A stretch of DNA of 64,000 nt from CAYVXE01 sp964455375 (GTDB lineage: Bacteria > Zhuqueibacterota > Zhuqueibacteria > Oceanimicrobiales > Oceanimicrobiaceae), in the NCBI GenBank assembly GCA_964455375.1, contig CAYVXE010000009.1, positions 6,506 to 70,505 of the forward strand. The letters run 5' to 3'. The notes below the pieces were generated by a model that saw only the letters and a program-made list of their open reading frames with translations, searched no databases and was not told the DNA's origin. This document shows positions 18,211 through 27,444 of the stretch, piece by piece (the stretch's first letter is position 1; each line of letters opens with the position of its first letter). Made by a program: the position numbers and the translations under genes.

Positions 18211-18378
18211 TCAGTAAAAAAATAGAGGAGTTCGCCTATATAATTTCGTTATCGGTTTTGGGTTAAAAGCGTAAATACGTTTAGTTATTTTATAATATCC
18301 AAGGCACCTTAGCGAATATTATGTAGGAAAGTCCGAATGTTTAAAGGTGTCTGAGAAACCTTTACATTCGGTTTTTTT
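18211..18378 (+). ncRNA. Leader RNA or small RNA with mutually exclusive hairpins
   Basis: The stretch between the promoter at 18176 and the terminator ending at 18378 is about 168 nt and has no open frame of note. AGGCACCTT (18302-18310) can pair with AAGGTGTCT (18344-18352; nine pairs, one G-U). The latter overlaps the AAAGGT arm (18343-18348) of the terminator, so the two folds exclude each other, as in attenuators and riboswitches. Alternatively it is an independent small RNA. It matches no riboswitch class that I can recognise. The PorV-like gene begins 47 bp after the terminator. Confidence 0.5.
18333..18378 (+). terminator. Strong intrinsic terminator upstream of the PorV-like gene
   Basis: CCGAATGT (18333-18340) pairs with ACATTCGG (18364-18371), and AAAGGT (18343-18348) with ACCTTT (18358-18363), giving fourteen pairs with a 2-nt bulge, followed by a run of seven T. 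Its place between a strong promoter and a coding start points to attenuation or to the end of a small RNA. Confidence 0.8.
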
Positions 18379-18425
18379 GTTTTATGTGTAAGAAAAACTA
18401 TATATGTTTTAACTGGAGGTTAGTT

Positions 18426-19460
18426 ATGAAAAAATTATCTGCAATTCTCAGCGTACTCCTCATTTTTGCTTTTGCTGCGCAAAATGCTTATGCTGTAAGT
18501 GAGGCGGCAGTGTTGTTTTTATTGATTTCACCCAATTCCCGCGCCGGCGGTATGGGGGAGGCTGCAGTTGCGTTGGCAGATGATGCGGCAGCATCATATT
18601 GGAATCCAGCGGGCCTGGCTTTCCAACAAGGCAAACAGTTTACATCGTTATACTCAAAATGGTTGCCTCAGTTTAATTTGGCCGATTTGTATTATATGTT
18701 CGGTTCCTACCGTCAATCCGTAGAGGGATTAGGAACCATTGGAGCCAATATTACTTACATCAATTTAGGCGAACAGATCATTACCGATGAAACGGGCCCG
18801 GATGCTTTGGGGACATTTAACAGCAACGAATGGGCTATCACTCTTTCTTATGGCACGTTACTTTCAGAAAATACCGGGGTTGGAATAAATGTCCGTTTTA
18901 TCCGTAGTAATTTATCTAAAGTTGGTGCAGGCGCTGAAAAAGGAAACGGCCAGGCCAGCGCTTTTTCTGTTGACATAGGTGTCTTACAGAAGAATTTGTT
19001 TATAGATAGGTTGAACTTTGGTCTCGACCTTTCAAATATTGGTCCTAAGATAACGTATGTTGACAATGAACAAGCCGATCCGCTTCCAACCAATCTCAGA
19101 GTCGGTTTCGCCTATCGAGCTGTTGATCAGGAATTTAACCGGTTAACTATTGTGGCCGACATGAACAAACTCCTAGTACATAAAAATAGTGATGGCACAT
19201 CAGACTCGGTATCGAAAGCCATTTTTTCGGCATGGAGTAATAATGATATTATCTATAACGTTGGTGCAGAGTACTGGTACGCAAATCTCATCGCATTGCG
19301 CGCAGGGTATAATTATGATAATGCCGGAAATAGTAAATATTTGACGCTTGGAGCCGGTTTGCGTTATTCTATCTATCAATTTGATTTTGGGTACATCTCA
19401 GCCGGAAACAATCACCCGCTTTCCGACACCATGAGATTTTCCTTAACCGTAGGTCGTTAA
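18426..19460 (+). CDS. PorV/PorQ-family outer-membrane protein
   Basis: A 344-aa beta-barrel protein of the PorV/UPF0164 type. It has a signal peptide (MKKLSAILSVLLIFAFAAQNAYA) and then the family hallmark SRAGGMGEAAVALADD followed by SYWNPAGLA. In Bacteroidetes PorV is the type IX secretion component that binds C-terminal sorting domains and hands cargo to the attachment complex. Its neighbour at 19673 carries such a domain, which fits. I use the ATG at 18426 (GGAGG eight bases upstream) and not the upstream in-frame ATG at 18384, which would overlap the leader and spoil the signal peptide. Several PorV-like paralogues are usual in FCB genomes, so a general type IX role is not certain. Confidence 0.85.
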   Translation: MKKLSAILSVLLIFAFAAQNAYAVSEAAVLFLLISPNSRAGGMGEAAVALADDAAASYWNPAGLAFQQGKQFTSLYSKWLPQFNLADLYYMFGSYRQSVEGLGTIGANITYINLGEQIITDETGPDALGTFNSNEWAITLSYGTLLSENTGVGINVRFIRSNLSKVGAGAEKGNGQASAFSVDIGVLQKNLFIDRLNFGLDLSNIGPKITYVDNEQADPLPTNLRVGFAYRAVDQEFNRLTIVADMNKLLVHKNSDGTSDSVSKAIFSAWSNNDIIYNVGAEYWYANLIALRAGYNYDNAGNSKYLTLGAGLRYSIYQFDFGYISAGNNHPLSDTMRFSLTVGR

Positions 19461-19475
19461 TCTTAATTTAAATTT

Positions 19476-19529
19476 GGGGTTATCTGAAAATTGCATTCCA
19501 TTGTGAGAGAATGTTTACAGGTTAACCCC
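19476..19529 (+). terminator. Bipartite hairpin, possible terminator of the PorV-like gene
   Basis: GGGGTTA (19476-19482) pairs with TAACCCC (19523-19529), and CATTC with GAATG inside the loop. Only a weak T-rich tail follows, so termination is uncertain. Confidence 0.35.
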
Positions 19530-19672
19530 CTATTTATATCAATTGAAATCACAAAAAAATCAGGTTAATTTCTATTGACACTGATTCACACGTTGAATGC
19601 ACTTTCCTGCAGAGTAAAAAATCGGCTAACTGAAACGAAGCGGAATCATTTAAATTTATAGTTAAAGTCAAT

Positions 19673-22600
19673 ATGATACGGAATTGGAATCGTTTATTTG
19701 TTTTTGTTTTTTTCTGTCAAATTTTGATCGTTGCATCTTTATTTGCCCAGAAACCTTCTTTGAATTTTAAAAGCTTTGGAGTCTCGGATCGTGATTTGTT
19801 GGGATTAGGGTCTTCTCGTGAGCGGCTGAATAAGATTGCAAGCAATCAGTTTCAGAATCTGAATGGCAACCGTGCTGACACATTGAAAATATTAGCTATT
19901 CGGGTTGATTTTCAGGAAGACAATAATAGCCTGACAACCGGTAATGGTAAATTTAATTTAACCTCCACAGATGAGACATTTATTGATCCACCGCCACATG
20001 ATTTAATCTACTTTGAACATCAATTGTTAGCCCTGTCAAATTATTTCAAGTCTGTTTCGCATGGAAAGTTGATTTTACAATTTGACGTTTTTCCGAAGGG
20101 ATCAACCGGCAGCTTTACAGTCTCCGGGCCAATGAGTTTTTATGCGCCAACAAATTCTGAGGAATTATTGGACGAAAGAATTGCGGGGTTATTTCAGGAA
20201 GGTTTTCAACTTGCGGACAGCTCCGGAACCATCGATTTTTCGAAATTCGATAGTTTTATTTTATTTCATGCCGGCGTAGGATCCGATTTTGCATTAGATT
20301 TTGACCCCACCCCACAGGATATTCCGTCTGTTTTTTTGGACTTTAACACATTACAAACAAACCTCGGAAATTCAGATCCATCTTACCGGGGTGTCCCGGT
20401 GAATGGCAATTCATTTTTTATTCGCGACGGCATTATTTTGCCCGAAACGCAATCACAGGAAGGTATTGAAATTGCTCTTCTCGGGACTTCGGCAATTATG
20501 TTCGGTAATCAGCTTGGCCTGCCGATTTTATTTAATCCCGACAACGGTCGCAGCGGTATAGGTGTTTTCGGGTTGATGGATCAAGGTTCGGGGAATTTTA
20601 CCGGACTCATTCCGGCAGAACCCTGCGCCTGGTCAAAAGTATTTTTAGGCTGGGAAACTCCGATTATCATACGCAATGGGCAAAGTTTGCCGGTTGCCGC
20701 TCCGGGCGCTTCGAATCCTGATAAAATATATAAAATTCCTATCAGCGAGACAGAATATTTTTTGGTGGAAAATCGGAATCGGGATTTGAATGGCGATAAC
20801 ATTTCGGTTGGCAGAGATGCAGCCGGGACTCGGGTAGAATTTGTCTGGGATGACCAGGGGCAGCGAGTGCTTGCAGAAGCTGTTCCCGGCGTCATTACAC
20901 AAGTGAGTGAATATGACTTTGGCTTGCCAGGTTCAGGAATGCTCGTTTGGCATATCGACGAGAAGGTCATTGCGGCTAATTTTGCAGACAATCGTGTGAA
21001 TGCAGACCCCGAGCATCGTGGTGTTGACCTCGAAGAGGCAGACGGTGCACAGGATATCGGCCAGTTCTATGGATTTTTAAGCCCCGGCAGTGGCGCTGAA
21101 AATGGCGTCATCGAAGATATGTTCTGGGGTTCCAATGAGATTAATATGCTGGTAAACAACAATTCTCCGGTTGTGGAATTTACACCTTCAACTACTCCAA
21201 ACAGTTGGGCAAATTCAGGTGCAAATTCACATGTTTCAATGACAAATTTCAGTGAACCAGATTCAATTATGACTTTTTCAGTGAGTGAAAATATTACCCA
21301 GACCGGATTTCCACGGTTTGTCGCCTTTAGGAATTCCAATCCTAACTCACCGGTTATGGCTGATTTGGACAGAGATGGGACGAATGAAGTTATCGTCACC
21401 GGGGGTAATAACGTGTTGGTCTGGCATGCTGACGGCTCCGGTTTTTTTGCTAACGGCGACTCAATTGAGATTGTCGGTTTGAACGGGGATCGAAAGAAAG
21501 TCTTTCTGTCAGTTTTTGCAACAGAAATAGATTCAATCTTATTTTCACCGGCAGTCGCTGGTTTGAATGAAGACATAGTCGTGGTCTCCGGCAATCGGAC
21601 AGTTGCAGGTTTCTTGCCTGATGATGCCGACAATGATGGTCAGGCGGATACCTTATTTGAACTGCGGAGCGATATCACTCTTTTAACACCACCTGTGGTC
21701 AGAAATCTGAGCAGCAATGCTTTCGATGTCTTTGTCGGTACGGACAACGGCGATGTTCTGAAAGTATCGCAGGATGGTTCCTTAAAAATAATTTCAACTG
21801 CAGGTACAGATGGGATTGTTGGATTGGCACTTGCTTCTGTCAATTCTCTGGTGTTTGCAAGTTCCAACGGGCGAATTGGCCGTATGTCTGATCAGGGAGA
21901 TATATTCTGGCAGAATCAAATGAGTGGTTCTTTTTCAAAGGCTCCGGTGACCGCCGACCTGGATCAGGACGGTGAAATAAACGTCATTGCGATGTCCGAT
22001 GCAGGCGATATTTACGTTTATGATGAAAGTGGTAACCTATCCTCTGGTTTTCCGAAAAGTACGGGAGCATTGAATATTTCCGAAATGGCTATCGGCGATA
22101 TCGACAATAACGGTTTTATGGATATCGTATTTGTTGCAGGTAATGAATTATTTGCCGTCAACCATGTGGGGACATTAGATACAAATTTCCCGATCAAATT
22201 TGGGTTAGAAGACAATTCGCTGTCTGTCCTTCGAGCGTCCCCGATTTTACTGGATATGGATGCGGACGGGAAATTAGAAATAATAGTCGGTTCGCCCGGA
22301 AATGAAGTTTTTGCATTTCATTCATCCGGTGAATCCGTTGTTGGTTTTCCATTATCTGCGGGTGGTGGAATTACCTCAGCGCTGTTTGCCGGTGACCTGG
22401 ACGGGGATGCTGATTTGGAACTCGCAGCAACCTCTGACGACGGTTATTTATATGTTTGGGACTTAAATAATCAAATCCCTTCAGATGCAATTGTCTGGAA
22501 TGGCTTATACAAAGACATAACCCACTCACACGCCAATCTTCAGATTTTGCAGCAATCGGCACCTGGCAACCAATTGATGCCGGCAGCATCGGTCTATAAT

Positions 22601-22855
22601 TATCCGAATCCCACTGAAGGTGATAAAACGATGATTCATTATCGGCTGAATTCTCCGGCAGAGGTGAAAATAAAAATTTACGATTTAGCCGGGGAATTCG
22701 TTGATGAGTTATCCGGTACAGGATTTTCACCCGCAGAGAATGAAGTGCGGTGGTCGCTCAATAATATTGAGAGCGGTGTTTATTTAGCGAGAGTAGAGGC
22801 AAAGGGAAGTCGTAGAAGAAATGTCGCAATTATTAAAATTGCAGTTGTAAAATAA
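19673..22855 (+). CDS. M6-peptidase-like secreted protein with lost zinc site, FG-GAP repeats and sorting domain
   Basis: A 1060-aa secreted protein. After a signal peptide (to about residue 25), residues 70-340 follow the layout of M6 (immune inhibitor A-type) metallopeptidases: LAIRVDFQ, a SNYFKSVSHGKL segment, and IMFGNQLGLPILFNPDNG leading to GVFGLMDQGSG. The family's HEFGH.LGLPDLYD is here IMFGN-QLGLPIL, so both histidines and the glutamate (positions 275, 279 and 276) are replaced and hydrolysis is not expected. Next come at least five FG-GAP/VCBS-like calcium-loop repeats (DLDRDGTNE, DLDQDGEIN, DIDNNGFMD, DMDADGKLE, DLDGDADLE; about 560-940) and a divergent sorting domain starting NYPNPTEGDKTMIHY. 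A binding or structural surface role is inferred. It begins the run 19673-28250 of envelope genes. Confidence 0.85.
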   Translation: MIRNWNRLFVFVFFCQILIVASLFAQKPSLNFKSFGVSDRDLLGLGSSRERLNKIASNQFQNLNGNRADTLKILAIRVDFQEDNNSLTTGNGKFNLTSTDETFIDPPPHDLIYFEHQLLALSNYFKSVSHGKLILQFDVFPKGSTGSFTVSGPMSFYAPTNSEELLDERIAGLFQEGFQLADSSGTIDFSKFDSFILFHAGVGSDFALDFDPTPQDIPSVFLDFNTLQTNLGNSDPSYRGVPVNGNSFFIRDGIILPETQSQEGIEIALLGTSAIMFGNQLGLPILFNPDNGRSGIGVFGLMDQGSGNFTGLIPAEPCAWSKVFLGWETPIIIRNGQSLPVAAPGASNPDKIYKIPISETEYFLVENRNRDLNGDNISVGRDAAGTRVEFVWDDQGQRVLAEAVPGVITQVSEYDFGLPGSGMLVWHIDEKVIAANFADNRVNADPEHRGVDLEEADGAQDIGQFYGFLSPGSGAENGVIEDMFWGSNEINMLVNNNSPVVEFTPSTTPNSWANSGANSHVSMTNFSEPDSIMTFSVSENITQTGFPRFVAFRNSNPNSPVMADLDRDGTNEVIVTGGNNVLVWHADGSGFFANGDSIEIVGLNGDRKKVFLSVFATEIDSILFSPAVAGLNEDIVVVSGNRTVAGFLPDDADNDGQADTLFELRSDITLLTPPVVRNLSSNAFDVFVGTDNGDVLKVSQDGSLKIISTAGTDGIVGLALASVNSLVFASSNGRIGRMSDQGDIFWQNQMSGSFSKAPVTADLDQDGEINVIAMSDAGDIYVYDESGNLSSGFPKSTGALNISEMAIGDIDNNGFMDIVFVAGNELFAVNHVGTLDTNFPIKFGLEDNSLSVLRASPILLDMDADGKLEIIVGSPGNEVFAFHSSGESVVGFPLSAGGGITSALFAGDLDGDADLELAATSDDGYLYVWDLNNQIPSDAIVWNGLYKDITHSHANLQILQQSAPGNQLMPAASVYNYPNPTEGDKTMIHYRLNSPAEVKIKIYDLAGEFVDELSGTGFSPAENEVRWSLNNIESGVYLARVEAKGSRRRNVAIIKIAVVK

Positions 22856-22889
22856 GATGGTAAACGTGCATCTGTGAGTGAGGTGTTAT

Positions 22890-23534
22890 ATGAAAAAATA
22901 TTGGTTTTTTCTGAGTTTTCTTTGTGTGATCTTCCCTTGTAAAAAAATAAGAGCGCAATTAGGTGATAAAGTTAAAATCGGAGTTTCAAAAAAAATTGCT
23001 CTTGGCAATGGTTTTGACCAAGCCATAGAAAGTCCTTTTACTGGCTTGTTTTTTAATGTAGAGATGTCCAAATGTTTTTCTTTTGATTTTGAATGGCAAA
23101 AAAATATTTTATGTTCAGCAATGTCCGTGTCATCAACTGAAAATCAGCGGGCTTTTTACAATGGGTTCTACAAACGGGATTGGTCTGCAAGTTTGGAGGT
23201 TAATTACCGTCTCAAACCCATCGATGATAAGTTTACACCGTTCATAGGATTAGGTGCGGGAGAATACTATCTTTACGACAGTAAGGTTAATATAAAAGAA
23301 GGAAAAGAGGATCCGCAAAACGGATCCATTGATTATGATATGCGGAAATACTTCAAAAGGTCCGGGGTCTTCGGGTCTGTGGGTATAAAATATAATCTGA
23401 ATACACGGACGACATTGTTTATTAATGGAAAATGTTCGGTTTTGTTTGATAAAAAATACTTAATAATGTCAATGCCGGGAAATTATTCAGATTTTTTAAA
23501 TCTGTCAACCGGCGTAAGATTTTCGTTTAATTAA
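22890..23534 (+). CDS. Outer-membrane beta-barrel protein, small
   Basis: A 214-aa protein with a signal peptide (KKYWFFLSFLCVIFPC core, cut after about residue 22 at RAQ) followed by alternating beta strands: WSASLEVNYRLKP, FTPFIGLGAGEYYLY, SGVFGSVGIKYNLN, TLFINGKCSVLF. It ends in an aromatic strand, GVRFSFN, as in OmpW/OMP_b-brl-type barrels. The start is taken as the ATG at 22890, with GTGAGGTG just upstream; the GTG at 22878 would add four residues. It is probably co-transcribed with the genes on either side (gaps of 34 and 14 bp). Function unknown. Confidence 0.7.
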   Translation: MKKYWFFLSFLCVIFPCKKIRAQLGDKVKIGVSKKIALGNGFDQAIESPFTGLFFNVEMSKCFSFDFEWQKNILCSAMSVSSTENQRAFYNGFYKRDWSASLEVNYRLKPIDDKFTPFIGLGAGEYYLYDSKVNIKEGKEDPQNGSIDYDMRKYFKRSGVFGSVGIKYNLNTRTTLFINGKCSVLFDKKYLIMSMPGNYSDFLNLSTGVRFSFN

Positions 23535-23548
23535 CCGGTTAATATGGC

Positions 23549-26500
23549 ATGAAATATATGAAACACAAATGTTTACTATTGCTTGTGGTTTTCGTAAGCT
23601 TTTGGGGATTTGACAGGTCAGCATTTGCGCAACCGGAGAGTTACAATCACCCTGAATTAAATTGGCAGTCAATAGAGACGGAGCATTTCTGGGTTCATTT
23701 TCATCAGGGTGCTGAAAGGACGGCAAAACTTACAGCAAAAATCGCCGAGGAAGTCTACGAACCTGTAACGTCACTTTATCAATATGAACCCGGTAAGAAA
23801 CTTCATTTTATTATTCGTGATCATGATGATTATTCTAACGGCGGTGCATTTTTTTATGATAATAAAGTGGAGATTTGGGCTACTGCTATGGATTTTGAAT
23901 TTCGAGGCGCCCACAATTGGTTGAGAAATGTGATCACGCATGAGTTTACTCACATGATGCAACTGCAATCTGCCAGAAAAATCACACAACGAATTCCGGC
24001 ATTTTATTTTCAGGCCATTGGTTATGAGAATGATCGTCGGGATGATGTGCTGCATGGCGGGCCGAATGTCATTGCATCTTACCCGATAGCCATGACCGTG
24101 ATGCCGCACTGGTTTGCAGAAGGCGTTGCACAGTACCAGCTTCCCGGACTCGGTTACGATACGTGGGATAGTGACCGTGACATGATTTTGCGCACTTCTG
24201 TCCTGGATAATAAGCTGTTAACATATAATGAAATGGGCGTTTTCGGTAAAAGAAGTCTCGGCAATGAAAAAGTTTACAATCAGGGCTTTGCATTTGTAAC
24301 CTATTTGGTGAATGAGTATGGGTTGGAAACCCTGCGGCATTTATCCAAAAATATGAAAGGTTTTTTTTCGTATACCTTTAATGGTGCCATGAAAAAGGCT
24401 ACCGGAAAGAGTGGAAGACAATTATATAGAGAGTGGGTAAGTACCATTCGTAGTCGTTACGCTTATCAGGTACGTAATATATTACCGAACCAGGTAAAAG
24501 GTGAATTGATTGAGACGAAAGGTCAGGCTAACTTTAACCCCCAATGGTCGCCTGACGGCTCAAAGGTTGCTTATATTACAAATAGCGGGAATGATTATCT
24601 TTCGCAAACGAAACTGGTTGTGGAGGACATGAAAACGCGAAAAAGAACAGCAATTGCCGGTGGGGTGCACTTTACAATTAGCTGGTCACCTGATGGAACG
24701 AAAATCGCGTTTGCCAATAAAATGGCATTTAGTAAAGGCGGTTCACATTTTTATGATCTATATAGCTACAATTTCAAAACCAGGAAAACGAAGCGGTTAA
24801 CCAAAGCGCTGAGAGCACATAGCCCGGGTTGGTCGTCTGATGGGCAAAAACTGGTTTTTATCACGTCGGCTGATGGCACCGAGAATCTGTCCATTTATCA
24901 TTTGCAAACCGGAAAGATTGACAGGTTAACCAATTATGAAAACGGTGAGCAGCTCGGCCATCCGGTATGGGCACCGAATGATAAAATAATTGTATTTTCG
25001 AAGTTTTACGATAGTGGAAACGATTTATTTTTTTATAATGTACAAAGCAAAAAAGTAACGCCAGTTGTTGCAGATAAATTTGATTCGAGGGATGCGGTTT
25101 TTTCTGAAAATGGGAAAAAAATATATTTTAGTTGGGATAAAACGGGAATTTTTAACATCTATTCCAAGGACCTCTATTCCGGTGAAATCCAGCAAGTCAC
25201 GAACGTTCTTGGCGGCGCCTTTATGCCATCTGTGAATAAAAACGGAGCACTTGTTTTTACACGGTTCACATCGTCGGGATTTAAAATTGCACTGCTAAAA
25301 GAAATGAAAGCTATCGATGCATCAAAGTCAGATTATTTAACGGATAGAGAAAATGTAAAGCTGGTAGCGGCGAATCAGAAAATTCCGGAAAATTTAATTG
25401 AAACGATCAATCATAAAAACTATGATGATAGCAAAATTCCCAATTATACAGCCCAACCTTACAAAAGTCACTACTCGCCGATTTCTTTTTTACCACGGGT
25501 GATGATCGATTATGGCACGGTAAAAATCGGCAGTTACTTTTATTCGTCGGATGTGTTGGATAAATACGGCTTTCTTGCCGGCTTTGATGTTAATCGACAT
25601 GGGGATTATGATTTATTTGCGTTAGTCGATTATCGCAAGTTAGGTCCCACACTTTTTTTAGAAGCCTATAATCAGGTACAGAATACGAGTGTTGGCATTG
25701 ATTCAACTGAAAAAATAAGACGTTTTGGTTTTTTGCGGGATTCCTCGGATAAATTTCGCTACAACCTCATGGAAGTGACGCCGGGTATCCGTTTTAAAAT
25801 TGGTTCATCCAATGTTTTGCAGACAGCGTTTACATTCAGCCGCTACAGTGCCCGCGCAAAATTTCAGGAAATTACCGGTGAAACAACGTTGAGTTATAAT
25901 TATTTTATCGGCAGGAACTTTTGGGCAAAATTTACACATAGTGGCTTTAAGCCAACCGTGGATTCTGGAATAAGCCGCCGGGGGCGTTATTTTTCTATCC
26001 GCTATGATCGGCAATTCAATAAATTCCTCAATGGGTTTGAAGTAAATGACGCTTTTTTGAATGAGATTTTTGATCATTATAATTACAATCAGGTTACAGT
26101 TGATTGGCAGGAAAATTGGGGTTTGCCCATCGACGGCCATTCTATTCATTTCGATATTCAAGGTGGTTTTATCGACACAAAAGTAGACAGTTTTTTTCAT
26201 TTCTTTAGTGGAGGAATCACAGGTAACCGCGGGTATCCTTTGTTCAGTATTGAGGGAAGAAAAATGCTTTTAGGCCGGGCGACCTATCAGTTCCCCATTT
26301 TCAAACATATCGATTCACAATTTCTGAATCTATATTTTGATAAAATGTTTCTCAGTTTGTATTACGACTTCGGAAATGCTTTTGAAAGCAAAATTCAATT
26401 CAGTGATTTTAAGTCGAGTGTCGGGGCGCAGTTGCGTTTTGATGCATTTTCTTTTTATTCTTATCCCACAAAAATATTTTTTGATATGGCATACGGGTTG

Positions 26501-26581
26501 AATGAATTTCAGTTTGCCAATCAAAAATATGGTAAAGAATTAAAGTTTTATTTTGGCGTTTCATTTGGATATTTAAATTAA
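23549..26581 (+). CDS. Outer-membrane metalloprotease: gluzincin domain, TolB-like propeller, beta-barrel
   Basis: A 1010-aa exported protein (signal peptide to about residue 27). Residues 40-310 form a peptidase-MA-like gluzincin with HEFTH (131-135) and the third zinc ligand E191 in WFAEGVAQY. Residues 320-590 form a TolB/PD40 beta-propeller with repeated W-S-P-D-G-x-K blades (FNPQWSPDGSKVAY, ISWSPDGTKIAF, PGWSSDGQKLVF). The remainder (about 640-1010) is strand-rich, ends in FYFGVSFGYLN and resembles a BamA/Omp85-type barrel. The protein thus looks like a surface or periplasm-facing protease tethered by its own barrel. A paralogue with the same three parts is at 34832. The substrate is unknown. 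Confidence 0.85.
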   Translation: MKYMKHKCLLLLVVFVSFWGFDRSAFAQPESYNHPELNWQSIETEHFWVHFHQGAERTAKLTAKIAEEVYEPVTSLYQYEPGKKLHFIIRDHDDYSNGGAFFYDNKVEIWATAMDFEFRGAHNWLRNVITHEFTHMMQLQSARKITQRIPAFYFQAIGYENDRRDDVLHGGPNVIASYPIAMTVMPHWFAEGVAQYQLPGLGYDTWDSDRDMILRTSVLDNKLLTYNEMGVFGKRSLGNEKVYNQGFAFVTYLVNEYGLETLRHLSKNMKGFFSYTFNGAMKKATGKSGRQLYREWVSTIRSRYAYQVRNILPNQVKGELIETKGQANFNPQWSPDGSKVAYITNSGNDYLSQTKLVVEDMKTRKRTAIAGGVHFTISWSPDGTKIAFANKMAFSKGGSHFYDLYSYNFKTRKTKRLTKALRAHSPGWSSDGQKLVFITSADGTENLSIYHLQTGKIDRLTNYENGEQLGHPVWAPNDKIIVFSKFYDSGNDLFFYNVQSKKVTPVVADKFDSRDAVFSENGKKIYFSWDKTGIFNIYSKDLYSGEIQQVTNVLGGAFMPSVNKNGALVFTRFTSSGFKIALLKEMKAIDASKSDYLTDRENVKLVAANQKIPENLIETINHKNYDDSKIPNYTAQPYKSHYSPISFLPRVMIDYGTVKIGSYFYSSDVLDKYGFLAGFDVNRHGDYDLFALVDYRKLGPTLFLEAYNQVQNTSVGIDSTEKIRRFGFLRDSSDKFRYNLMEVTPGIRFKIGSSNVLQTAFTFSRYSARAKFQEITGETTLSYNYFIGRNFWAKFTHSGFKPTVDSGISRRGRYFSIRYDRQFNKFLNGFEVNDAFLNEIFDHYNYNQVTVDWQENWGLPIDGHSIHFDIQGGFIDTKVDSFFHFFSGGITGNRGYPLFSIEGRKMLLGRATYQFPIFKHIDSQFLNLYFDKMFLSLYYDFGNAFESKIQFSDFKSSVGAQLRFDAFSFYSYPTKIFFDMAYGLNEFQFANQKYGKELKFYFGVSFGYLN

Positions 26582-26598
26582 CTTTGTAGATAATTAGA

Positions 26599-27444
26599 AT
26601 GATGAAATATTTAAAGACAATGCTTGGTGGGTTATTTTTATGGACAGGAGTACTTTTTGCGGCCAGTGGTGGAAATTCTTTAAAAGTAATGCTAAATGAA
26701 GTTTCGCCTGCGGCGCAGTTCCGATATTCCCTGTTCCAAACCACCAAGCTGCCAGAGAATGCTACGCTGCAGTTTCAAACTAATATAAAAAAGAAATCTG
26801 TTCCAAAAGCAGCCCTTTTTTCAGCCATTGTTCCCGGGTCAGGGGAGGTCTACGCTGGGTCCTATTTAAAAGGTGCAGCATTTTTAGTTATTGAAGCTGC
26901 CGCGTTGTTCGGAAATATTCATTACAATAATAAAGGAAATGACCTGCAAACAGCCTTCCGTGCCTATGCAGACGGCAATTGGGTTGAAAATGATTATTGG
27001 AATTGGATGTCGCAGGTCAGCGGTATCGAGCGTTCAGATATGGATGGATTGCGTGCTTATGAGCGACAGACATTCAGTCATTTTTTACCGGAAAGGAAAA
27101 ACCAGCAGTATTATGAAAACATCGGAAAATACAACCAATTCGTTGCCGGATGGGTGGATGTGACCTACCAGACCTATAGTTTAGACCTCTACAAATCAAG
27201 CAAAAAACCCGATTCACCTTTACGGGAAGATTACACACTGCAACGTAAAGATGCAAATGATAATTTCCAGCGTGCTACCAATTTAGCCACTGTTATTGTA
27301 TTCAACCATATAGTCAGCATGTTCGATGCCGGATGGACAACTAAGAAATTTAATCGGACACATTTTCAATCGCAATTACGAATCCAGGGTCTTATGTATG
27401 ATAATCGAATAGTACCCGCATTGAAGTTAGGTATTTCATGGTAA
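26599..27444 (+). CDS. DUF5683-like envelope protein, paralogue A
   Basis: A 281-aa exported protein with a signal peptide (to about residue 22). The central motif KAALFSAIVPGSGEVYAGSYLKGAAFLVIE, split here at about residues 73-103, combines a P-G-S/W-G-x-x-Y-A-G-S turn and a hydrophobic helix, typical of DUF5683-type proteins found across FCB bacteria. A second hydrophobic helix (ATVIVFNHIVSMFDA) lies near residue 240. It overlaps the next gene, a paralogue, by 7 bp, which suggests that the two are translated together. The molecular role of this family is not established. Confidence 0.65.
   Translation: MMKYLKTMLGGLFLWTGVLFAASGGNSLKVMLNEVSPAAQFRYSLFQTTKLPENATLQFQTNIKKKSVPKAALFSAIVPGSGEVYAGSYLKGAAFLVIEAAALFGNIHYNNKGNDLQTAFRAYADGNWVENDYWNWMSQVSGIERSDMDGLRAYERQTFSHFLPERKNQQYYENIGKYNQFVAGWVDVTYQTYSLDLYKSSKKPDSPLREDYTLQRKDANDNFQRATNLATVIVFNHIVSMFDAGWTTKKFNRTHFQSQLRIQGLMYDNRIVPALKLGISW

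Larger units (their letters stand above)
17914..18425. other. Intergenic region between gcvH and the PorV-like gene
   Basis: 512 bp without a gene. The first 260 bp are AT-rich with no feature I can support. The second half holds a near-consensus promoter (18176-18204), a transcribed leader with competing hairpins (18211-18378) and the ribosome site GGAGG of the next gene. Confidence 0.7.
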
